Of a stretch of DNA of 64,000 nucleotides, positions 33,994 through 45,500 are shown in pieces. The position numbers and the translations under genes were made by a program. Each line of letters opens with the position of its first letter. The stretch's first letter is position 1. The notes below the pieces were generated by a model. It saw only the letters and a program-made list of their open reading frames with translations, ran no database searches and was not told the DNA's origin. Source of the DNA: Anastrepha obliqua (lineage: Eukaryota > Arthropoda > Insecta > Diptera > Tephritidae); assembly GCF_027943255.1 (NCBI RefSeq), contig NC_072895.1, positions 40,398,001 to 40,462,000 of the forward strand, given 5' to 3'.

Positions 33994-36900
33994 TTTGAAG
34001 AGTCGGCGCTGAGCTTTTAAAACTTTAATATATTTTCACATTCGATCGCAGATTTTTTTTGGGTTTTAATAAATTAACCAAAATTATACTTAACATACTG
34101 CGTAATACTGAAAACATGTGAAATTTAAATGAGAATCGGCAAAAACGGTAAAATTCTTTTGTAACAGTAGAGCTGCCACCACACTAATAATATTAGATTT
34201 TCAACACTTTCTTTTAAGTCGTTGCGTTTAGGTTTCTGCCCAACGATATTTTTGTTTTGACTGATGTGATTTTTATCTGTCGGAAAAATATGTTATGATG
34301 AAAAAGTGTGTGAATGAGTTGGAAAATATCCTGCACTTTATGATTTACCTAAAACAAAATATATAGATACAGTTTCTAAAAATGGTGTATAGAACAAAAT
34401 CGGTGAAGTAATAAATTTAAGCAACACGATATGAGATTCAAATTTTTATAAGACGTGCCACGCCCTCTTTTCCAATACCTAATGCTTTTCGTCTTAAGTA
34501 TGACATTCGTGATTTATGTAGCTGTATGAAATTTAAGTAACGCTTATGCTAGTTTCAAAGAAAAGCTATATGAATGTTTCAGTTAGTCTGGGAAGAACTA
34601 CGCCCTCTTTTCCAATGCCTACCACTTTTTACCATACGAAAACTTCACGTAAGCACCGTAAATATCGTTGAAATTTATATATTTATGTATAGCGTCGGAA
34701 AAATAAATGGGGTCGCGACATTTCAACATTTTTAGGTTCCTTTCTTAGGAATTTCGCAGTAGATTTTTAAGCAACTTACCGTTGAGTCATATTTAAAGCT
34801 TTATATTCAAACACCCTAGAATTTGAAAGTACGTTCACATATGCAGTTATTAGCAATAAATCCACAAAATTAATCTACCTGTTCACATATGGCAGATTAC
34901 TTGCAAATTGACAATCGGTTGACAATACTTGAAAGATTTTTCTTCATAGAAATTGCCTTGGCAGAATATTTCGATATTTTTGGTTTGTTTAATTATTATT
35001 AACAAAGTGAAGAAAAAACAAGGAAATGGAATAGCTAATTTAATTGCGCAATTGGCTGCTAGTAATAAACTGTTGAAGGAATTCCGTAAATGACGTTTAC
35101 TGGGGATTCAAAAAATTATGGCAGCAATACGCATGCGAATTTCGATATTAAATTTTATAATAAGTAATAAGTGAACAAAGCGTTTATGGAAATACTCATT
35201 TTTCTGTTATATGAATGCATAATTAAGAATATCTAACGAAAATTGTATTAGAATTATGTCTACAAACCTCTTTTATTTGCCGACGTGCATTTTATTTAGT
35301 TTTTACGTTGAAGTTTTTCCTTACACTCGTAAAAATAACTATCGTGACACAGAGTTGTATGTAAAAAAGTATGGTAATAATCTACGATTATTTCATAATC
35401 TCAGATTTCGGGAGAAAAATTTTGTATGGGTAATCTCGCTTTTTAATTACGGATTTTAAGTTATGCACGAAAAAGTAGATAATCTACTTATATGTGAACG
35501 TATTATAAGTGATATTAGGCGAATTCAAAGAAGGTGGCTTCGCTAGAGCAATAACGACATTTATATGTATTTTGTTTTCGCAATTTGCTTGTTTGATTGT
35601 GAAAAATTCAATTTAAGCAAGTAAGATTGAATACAAGATTGCACCTTCCTTAACTTTCAAGATCGTCAAAAAATGTCTACAGCTGAGATCACCTGATCTC
35701 AAAACGCTCTTTTATGTAACATGGTTGTATATTAAATGATAGAATTTCATAAAAAATCGTATCAAAAAGTCTAAAAAATGTTGTAATATAATGTCTCACG
35801 AAAAAAACATTATTATAGCTAAGAAATAAATTAAAATTATGGTATTTGTTATTGTAAATTTTCCAAGTCAAAAGTATTATTTGATTTTTTTTTTGTCGAT
35901 TTTCTATTGTTTTTAATGTTTCCATCAAACTTCTAATTTATCATAGGAACCCCGCCAATACGGTTAAGCGAAAATACCCAGCACCCACACCATCAAACTC
36001 ACTTACCAAAAAAGCGGGGGAAATTTTGTATACTTGTACTGCTGTACAATGTTCCTATGGGCCGTCACGTCAGAAAGTAAAGGAACGAAAAGAGAAAGAG
36101 CAATTGAGTGTAATGGATATAATATATTTCTTACATATACAATTGCTCACAAAATTTGTTTAGATTCTGTACTGACGTCACTCAATTGTCAAATTCACAA
36201 AGAACAATGTAGCGTTTTTCGGAAGGATCCACTTTCTGTATGTCTCCATGTACATATCTCTCTCAGCCCAATTTCGGCAAGCTCAGGACCCCATCGAAAA
36301 CGACAATTTGCCATTCGAGGCGAATTCCTATATAGTGATGTTGTTAGAATAGCCGATTGTTTTTTGATTTTTGAAGTGAAACTTCTTAGGCGTCGATAAA
36401 CGAGCGAGAATGGAGAGTAAAATTTCAAGGCCATGCAACGTTTTGGGCATTTTCGTTCCACGAGAGAGAAAAAAGATATAACTTAGAGGAAAAGGAGAGA
36501 GAAAGAGAAGTATACCTTCTATATATCTTAGATACACTTTAGGCTCTTTTTCCTTGTGGTTGCTAATTTCTAGTGATTAATAACACTGCCTCCTTTTTGG
36601 CGCTTGTTTGTTGGTGCAAACTTGTAGAAAATATATTTTTGGTGCCTACTGTTTGGGGCAGTTTTTGATCTCAATGTTTTTGGCATTTTTTGGTGCCTAC
36701 TTTTTGGCACTTATTTTCGCTTCCTGACTAGAGCTTGTGCGTACTATAAAGAGCTATCCATGCCGGCGTCGGATTTATTGGTATTGTCTTACGGTAATTT
36801 GTGCCGTTGCTGCGATCCTGGAATCGTTGCGTTTGTGCGGGTGATAAATGCTCGGAGTAGTGCGCGTTGTTGGCACGGTTTGTGTCCGGCGTTTACCTAC

Positions 36901-37765
36901 ACCGATCGATCCTTCTCCGTTTTTTGTAAATTTTGTCTATTTCTATTCTCTGCAAATGTTGTGAACTTATTTAGATATATATTCTTTCTCTCTCTCTCTC
37001 CCTTCATCTCTCTCTCCCTTCATCTCTCTCTCTCATTCTCTCTCGAGTCTCTCCCTCTTTGTTTGTATGCCTTTAAAGTTTCACTTCTGTTATGTGTACT
37101 CCGCTACACGCACTTTTTTTGGTTTTTGTAGTTTGAATGTTAATGTCTGATTAGTAGACAATAATCAGCTGATTTTGTCCTCCAAATCACCAAATCCATG
37201 TAAATTTTGTTTTTTATACCAATGATACCACCTTGTAAGAACTCGGATTGTTACCACTTGTGTTATGAAAGTCATACATGTACATATATATTTTATTATT
37301 AAAAACAACACTTCATATTTTTATTTTTCACATTCAAACCTACATATCTAAATAATAAGTATGAGTAATAATTGTGTGTGTGTGTGTGTGTGTGAATTGT
37401 GTGAAGAACCAAAACTCGTACTAGATCCGTATTTTTAAGGAAGCTAAATTAAAGAGAAAACAATTGAGATTAGTTACAAAATACTAACAATAATATCATA
37501 ATGTTATAACATACTGCAATGTAAAGATTGCACAATACTCAAAATATTTATATGCGGAACTTTCATTTATTGGGATACAAAATGCAAATATAACTACTTT
37601 TTTAAAGGCAATAATGTAAGAATAAAATTAACGACAGTAATATTCCGTAATGACCTAATATATGGACTTCTTCTTTCTATGGAGCCTTGCAACCACTCGA
37701 TGGTTTGGTACGAGTCCAAAAAAAGTGTTAGTTGCGTCATCTCATTTGCAAAGTTTCGGCATTTA
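33994..37765. other. Gene-free interval between the two cGAS-like genes
   Basis: Nothing coding is supported. At about 34450-34625 the block CGCCCTCTTTTCCAATRCCTA occurs twice (about 142 bp apart) as an old tandem repeat. A CT-rich microsatellite lies at about 36981-37055 and a (GT)n run at about 37373-37393. The region may hold promoter sequence for the pseudoenzyme gene at its left end. Confidence 0.5.
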
Positions 37766-38378
37766 CAGTTCGTGTCAGAAAAAAAAACCGGTTTTTTTTC
37801 TTGTAATTTCAAGATATATTTCGTTCTGCTTTTTGCTGCGTAATAGTCCCACTGAAGGGCTACGCCACCAGTGCTAACTCAGTTTAGTGTCGTTAGAAAC
37901 TTTTCTCTAAACGCAACCAAACAAAAATGAGAGAAGTACGCGAAGCGTTTTGAGGCGGTAATTTTATGCACGCATTCGAAAGGGCCGAAATTATCTCACG
38001 CCGCGGCTGCAAAAGTAATTAAAAAATCAAAAAAGTTTCTTGTGATGTGGAATTAGCGGTATAAGGTGTACAAAAATGTTGATGATTTTTTCGAGCGCGG
38101 CTTGAAGCGAGTGACGACAAAAAAACAGGATAAAGTGTTTTAAGCAACTCGTGCGTCAAGTTCGTAAAATCTGGTCCTCTTTGTTGACGAACTAAGCCGA
38201 AAACCTGGTTCAAAGCATATCGAGAAGATTCCAGGATATACTCCAACGATGGAGAATATACGTCTTATTGAGTAATTGCGAGTCGTAGTTTTGTACATAC
38301 TTTCATGTAAAAAAATTTTAAATACATGTCTTTTATACTTCACGAACAATCGTGGTTTCTTTTTTCTGACACAGACTG
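37766..38378 (+). mobile_element. Non-autonomous Tc1/mariner-type element (613 bp)
   Basis: Ends CAGTTCGTGTCAGAAAAAAA at 37766 and the complementary CAGTCTGTGTCAGAAAAAAG read inward from 38378, flanked by TA (37764-37765, 38379-38380). A residual coding stretch on the + strand, KNVDDFFERGLKRVTTKKQDK (about 38070-38135), matches the linker of Tc1-type helix-turn-helix domains. The catalytic domain is deleted, so it is an internal-deletion derivative. Confidence 0.85.
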
Positions 38379-39562
38379 TACATATTCATATCAAGATTAA
38401 AAGACAAACAGATACTCATTTAGGACTAATGGATTTGCATCTTCAAGTCCTTGGAAGGAATAATTTTTAGACTTAGTTTTAGAAAACCCACTGCCAAATT
38501 GACAAATTAAACTATAAATAAGTTAGAGTGTGTTCGAGCTGTAATAAATTCGGCAGTGTTATTTCTTATGTGATGTCAGCACGTTCTGCAACAATGCCAG
38601 CACCACGCGTTTTTTCACGAAAATGTTGGCAATCTGATGCTCATCACTAACTATTCATCCGCAATATAAAAGTTTACGATGCGGAATTGAAACGAAAGAG
38701 GATAAGTTTTTATTTAATGAATACTACTTTGCAGTTTAATATTGTTCATGGATTGCTTTTAGCGCAAAATTGAGTTCAAATGAAACTAAGCTATTGATCT
38801 CTATTTCCATGTTTTTAAACAACACGTTCGGCGCGAAATAACTTCTGCAATATTGCGGCAGCTAAGCAGCTGAGTATCAGCAACAGGCCATCAAAACCAG
38901 AGAACGTAAATTATTAAATTAACGTAACGTAAATTATTATTAAATAATAACACACATTACAAAAACAACAACAAAATCATGTTTACTCTATTTAAAAAGT
39001 GTCAAAAAAATCTTTGCATAACTGATGAAAACAACAAAAAATGCAGTTATTTTCCGCGAATTTCATTATTTGGGTTTTTTTGCAATATGGTATGGAATCT
39101 GAAAATCTATGCAAAGATATTTTTGACAAACTGTATTTTCTGTCGAGTTAAGCCATTTTCCAATCATTGATTGTTTTGTCTTTAAAATCTGTGAAATACG
39201 TGTTACTTGCCATTTTTACTATTCTAATACCACGCAGAAAATGAAGTTAGGTTAGCTAAGGTTGTGAGAAGTTCCGTTAAGTGGCCCCTTATGTTTGCAA
39301 TGACGCCACATAATATTATATTTATAAAAATACATTGAGAGTGGTGTTCGTCCACTGAATTTTTGACTACTATTTTACGCTAAACTTTTGATATGAAAAA
39401 AAAAATTGGTCACAAGTATCCTATTTTATTAAAAGTGAATATATGTATAAACAAAAATAGAATCCTTAATTCATTGTTTTGAAAAAATCTGCAATCACAA
39501 AAAACGCACTAGGGAGGCGCTATACTTTTGGCCAATACTGTATGCATGTATGTTCATATGTA
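38379..39562. other. Gene-free interval
   Basis: AT-rich DNA with TTTTGGCCAATACTGTAT near 39528-39545, which looks like a lone Tc1-type end. A small downstream exon of the cGAS-like gene could lie here but I cannot establish one. Confidence 0.4.
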
Positions 39563-42500
39563 CTAAATGTTTATTTTTTTACAAACCTTGAAATGAGTTC
39601 GGCATCGCTTATATGTAAGGTTCGGCTCGAATTTATACTGCCTTAATGTTTCATAGGCACGTTTAAGTTTTTCGGCGTAGTCATCAATTTCCTCATTGTC
39701 CAAGTTATCCAATAGGTTGTTTTTTCGGTCCCAATAAAAAGGCAAACAACCTTCAGCGAAACTATCAGCCAAAGACTCCAGCATCTGAGTATAATAAGAA
39801 ATCGTGTCACTAAAATAAACTCTCTGTTTTTTATAAACAATATCCTAAAAAAATTGTATGCCGGAAATTCAATAATATATTTTTAAATACACCATTTTTA
39901 TGAAAATATATTAAAAAATACCCTATGGGATATGTACATACATATGTTAATTAAGTAACTTTTTCGATATTATTAGCCGTTACTCGATATAAGTCAGTAG
40001 TGCAAGGATTTCAAGATCGAGTTACTTTTTAGCATTGATTTGTTATGACAGCTATCACAATTCGATGATGACACTTCTGGCATTTGATAAGTAGAAAACA
40101 AGACGAATTAATTAATTATTAAAGGTTGTGTTGTTAAATCAGCTGATTTGTTTTTTTTTTTTCGCTGTGTCCATGTGGCTGTCAGCACAGAATAAAGCAA
40201 GGCGAATTAATTTTTTGTTTTTTACTTTTCCAATACTTTGCCATGCCAATCAAACGTACAAAACATTGTTGTTGGTCTAATGCCACCACCTTTATGAAAA
40301 TGCGTCTTGGTAAAAAACGTACAATTTTCTAAAATGAATTAGATCTCCCTTGAGAATTATTTGAAAATAATTAAAATCAACTACAAACTAAAACTAAAAT
40401 AAAAAAAAAATCAGGAGCGCGACGAAATACTAAGTTTAAACATTTTTCTTGTGTATAATTTCTTGTTTAAATGTTTTTTGTAAAAGTATTGCGCATTATA
40501 CAATAAAACCCTATAACTAAAATCTCCAAACTTTGTAAAAAAAACTCACAAAACTAATATTTAACAAATTAAAAAACATTACATCAACATTTTGAACTTT
40601 TAGACCATTAAATTTTAATAAAATAAGTTTGAAGTCGCTCAAAAATTACACTGATTTTTGACAAATTTGTTTGCATACAATGTTGAGAATTTTCTTCTTA
40701 TAAGTCACATGTTTCGAATTATATTGAAAAAAATGCTCAACACATCAGCGAAAAACAATTGTCAAAAATCAACGCGATTTCTGAAGCACTTCAAACTTAT
40801 ACTTTGTATCAAACTGCATAACCAGCATTTTTTTTTTAGAAGTTGCTAAGTTTTTGTGAATTTTGTACACAGTTTTGAGTATTGAGTCATACGGGTTTCG
40901 TTGTTGAATGCAATATTCTTTTATAAAAATAAAAAAAAAATGCATAAAAAACATGAAATGTATATATTAAATGTAATAATTCGTCGCGCTTTTATTATTT
41001 TGACCACAGGTGTACATATACCTAGGTGTATATGATTCACATATACTACAGGGTCCGGCACTCGAAGTGTAACCAACTTCAGACCGCTCGTGCAGCTGAT
41101 GCACGGGCATCAGCTGTCTGTTAGTTGGCTAAATGACAGTCCAGAGTATTGCTTACAAGCGCGCGGAAGCATTTTGCCGAGAGTAAACACGAAAAAAGAA
41201 AAACAGTAATGGATTTCAAACGTGCATTATATTTGACTGGGAAATCACAACCAGCGAATGTTCGTGAGCTCGAGCCCCTTAAAGTAAATCAAGTTTTTGT
41301 TTATCGCAGGATTACTCGTTACAATGATACTGGTAGCATCGCGAAACTTCATAGATGTGGTCATCAAAAGGCTGCAACGTCACGTGAAATGGTACAAAAA
41401 GTGAAGAAACGACTTGAGCGAAATCTCCGACGAAGTGCCAATCAAATGGCGAAAGAACTGAAAATATTTGACTATAGCATCCACCGCATACTGAAAAATG
41501 ATCACAAAGTCAAGCCTTACATGATCCAAAAGGCGCACAATCTCACACCAAAGCAGTAACAAGTCAAACTTGAGAGAGCGAAGGTGTTGCTTCGCTTGGT
41601 CGAAAGCGGCCATTTTCCGAACAATGTGTTTTCTGACGAAAAAATTTTTCAAATTGAGCAATTTGTAAACTGCCAAAACGATAGGGTTTATTTGACTGAG
41701 CGTTCATACGAAAGTTTGAGTCATTGACTGACCACCAGGAGGCAGCACCCGCCACAGGTAACGCTTTGGGCCGCTACAACCGCAGATGGACGCTCTCCAA
41801 TCGTTTTCATTGAGCCTGGCGTCAAGGTAAATACGAAATATTATCGGAAAAGTATTCTGAAGGTTGCTTTGTAGCCATGGGCAGACAAACATTTCGGTGG
41901 CAGACTATGGACGTTTCAACAGGACTCGCCACCGTCTCGAGTGAACCAAGAATGGCTAAAACTCAACGTTCCGAAATTCATAACATTCACACAATGACTC
42001 TCAAATTCACCAAACGCGAATCCGATGGATTATTCTCTTTGGACCATATTGGAGAGCAAGAGCCGAACTAAAAGATTCACCAATGTCGCGGCGCTGATTC
42101 GGGCAGCTTGCAATTCGTTTCTGGACCGTCTCAAGGCCATAGTCAAGGTAAAAGGTGGTCATATCGAGCAAAAGTAAATTTATTCTTAATTTTGTATTAT
42201 TTTCACAAATTTTATACTTTGAATTGAATGAAAGTTATTTTCCAAACTAAATTTATGGCCTACATATTTAATTGGTTACACTTCGAGTGCCGGACCCTGT
42301 AAATATGTACACATTTATATACTTACGTGCTCTAGTAAAATATGTAGTGGATTATTCCAAAAACTTTTTTTTTGTTTTTCAACTTCCCAAAGGAAAGCTG
42401 TGGTTATGAAATAACTTTTGAGGCGTTTCATGCCGTATTTATCGCGTAGAGACTTCAAGAGCCGAAAAACTACCTTTAGATTTTGCCTTCCCAGCAAAAG

Positions 42501-45500
42501 TTTTCGTTCAAATTTGGGATTGCAAATCATAAATGCACAACATTTTGTATGAAAGAGACGGACAGGTGGCTTTGGAACAGCGTACCATTTTGTGTTTCCG
42601 AACATTTTTCTATGACGTTTGCTAACTTTCATCCACTCAGCTTTTCCAAAGGAAATACCAGGAATTAAATCAATGGAAATTGAACGAGCAGTACACTTAG
42701 CATAGATCGTATGCGCCAATCCACGCTTTGAATACTTTAAGGTATATAAATCGCCCTGGTGACCACGAATTTCATTTCCGTATGTTTTCAAACAACTCCT
42801 TACAACCTTCTTAAGCCAAATCTGAAAACTCTTGCGCAACAAGCAATCATCTTCATCGATAAGTTCATTAAAACGATCGTAAACCTCGGCATAACCGTTC
42901 GCATCTTGTAAATGCTCCATAACTTCCTCTAAATCCAAATTTACATATCCGGGACTATAAGCATCCCTATTCACAACAATATTAGATGAATGAGGGATAC
43001 CCAATATAAATATGACGTCGAACTCATTGGGATATTTTATGCGCACGTTGTTGGCGTAACTTCCTGTAGGTGTAAATGTGAATATATAAAATTTGGACAT
43101 AGATATATTCGTAAATACCCAGACGGAAAATTCGTCATGTGCGTATGACTTTTAAGACGTAGGTATAGCACCTTGGTCAAAAAGTCCCCGGAAAAACCGC
43201 CAGGTGCCACTCTAAGACAGCTGATTTGTGTTCTGTTTTTTTTTTTGTTAGATTGCTACAGCTGTGATTAACATTCCTACCAAAATTGTATAGCCATTGC
43301 TTGACAATTGCAAAAATGCATATGTTCTGGATTTTTCAGTTTTAAAAATAGATTTGAATTTGCAACAACGAGTTTGTATTAAATTTTTCGCTGAAAACAC
43401 CAATAAAGTGAAAGAAAAGTTGATAAATAACCGCAAATTAACAAACAGACACAAAAGCTGACAGAGGACTTGAACATTGTTTATGGATTCGCTCAGGGCA
43501 TTGTAGGACCCAAATCATTAGGGTTTGGGACGTGTTGCTGCAAATTTGGTCTCAAAGAACCTGCATTTCACATAAAAAAGGAACCGCCTTGATATCGCCA
43601 AAGGCAAGATTTCTAAGGCTGAATCAGACCCAACATTCATCAAACGCGCTATTACTGGAGATAAGACGTGGCTTTATGAGTACGACACGCAATCCAGACA
43701 TCAGGCGAGTGAGCGGAGAGCTCGGAATAAACCAAGACCAAAAACCCACGTCGTTTTCAGTCAAAACCGAAAGCGATGCTCACGGATTTTGTAAATTACA
43801 ACGGTATTGAACACCACGAATTTTTGTCAGAAGGTCAGACAGTTAATAAATACTATTATGTGGGCATTATGAGACGTTCACGTGAAGCAATTCGCCAAAA
43901 GAGAAGGGATTTGTGGAAAAACAATATGTGGATTTTGTGCTATGATGACGCACCGTCTCACAGTGCCATCATTATCCGTGAATTTTTGACCAAGAACAAA
44001 AGGAATACCATCCAACAGCCATCGGATTCACCTGATATGGCTTTCTGCGATTTTTTACTTTTTGATCGAGCCAAAAACCGCTACGGGGAGAGCGTTTGGA
44101 GTTGATGGGGAGTACTTTAAAGGCGATAATATCACTTTTGAGAAATAAACTTGTATTTTGAATTTTCTGAATACATATATTCAAGATGGTATGCATATGC
44201 ATCTACAGCTTGAACGCAAGCATGCATCCTTGATGAAAGAATAGTTCCATTTGAGCGCTTGTGTAATTGCCAACTAATAGGAAAACGAAGGCATGCATCC
44301 CAAGTCATTTTTTATTAGATGTACCAAATCTCTTTCTTTTTGCTGTTCGTGAACTTTAACTCATAAATGCGCATTGTGACGTCGATTGTTGAACTGCGTA
44401 GATTTTTTCAATTCTATGCACATATTAGGAATTTCTTTAAATCTTTTTTTACCCCTGTCTGGGCACATCACTATAAATGACCATTTCCGACTGGGTATTT
44501 CTACATGTCCTATATACATATGTGTGTATGCATGTATTATTTATACATACGTATTTACATATATTCCTTAAATTAAATCTGTTAATGTTTGCAGTAGCAA
44601 CCACTCAATTAGAAACGGCATCTATTAATATCGTTTCGATTCCATCGTTTGAAGGTGAATTAACACAAGATGATTTCGGTATAGCAGCTTACCTGATTTT
44701 CTTTTTTTGTTCCTGCTATTTAATGACTTGAATGTCAAAGTGACTGCTTCTTGTTTATTTGTTAACATTCTTATCGAAATGTTGACATGCAAACCACCAA
44801 AACACAAAAACAAATTACCATACATGTAAATATTGTTGCTACCCTACGAAAGTTACCTTCTATCCTTCTTCCTTGCATATCACAAGTCATCACAATATCC
44901 GTTTTCTACTCATTACTGCTTGAAGCCTTTAGAGATTCCGCCATAGCAAGCCCTCTTATCTTTTCGATAATATTTGGAATAGATAAACAACGGGGTGCTT
45001 GAAAAGAATACATTTGACTCTAGTAATGTAAAGTTATTGCTATGGTGTCAAGGATGATAGATTTACCAAGTTTGCTTTTTAACTGTGGTGAAAAATAAAA
45101 TTGTGAGGGGAACTTCGGCCCCCACGTCACTTGGGTAATTCAGCCGAATATAGCACGATCATTTCACATATATACGCACACTCGTCCAATCAATCATTAT
45201 TCAGATGGCAACGAAGCAACATGAGCGGAGACTGTGCTGATTTTTTTTTTCTCGCACATCACTAACACAATTTTATCGTCAGCCGAAATTTGCACAATCA
45301 CTTCACACATATTCACACACTCATCAAAGCAGTCGTTGTTCAGATGGCAACGATGTGTCATTGGTTGATTTTTTTCGTATAACACCAACACAACCCAACG
45401 TTTTATTGTTGTTTCTGATGAACCTGAGTCCTCATGACACTTTTCCAGCCATTGCTTCGTTTGAACGGTATTTTTCCCCCATTAAGAAGCAGTGTAAAAT

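Noticed and set aside
36034..36399. 121-codon + frame between the two cGAS-like genes
   Set aside because: No domain, no homologous pattern, and a similar-length open frame exists antisense to it; not supported as a gene.
37594..37812. 72-codon minus frame as a possible extra exon of the cGAS-like gene
   Set aside because: No similarity to Mab-21 C-termini, and it overlaps the end of a TA-flanked transposon.
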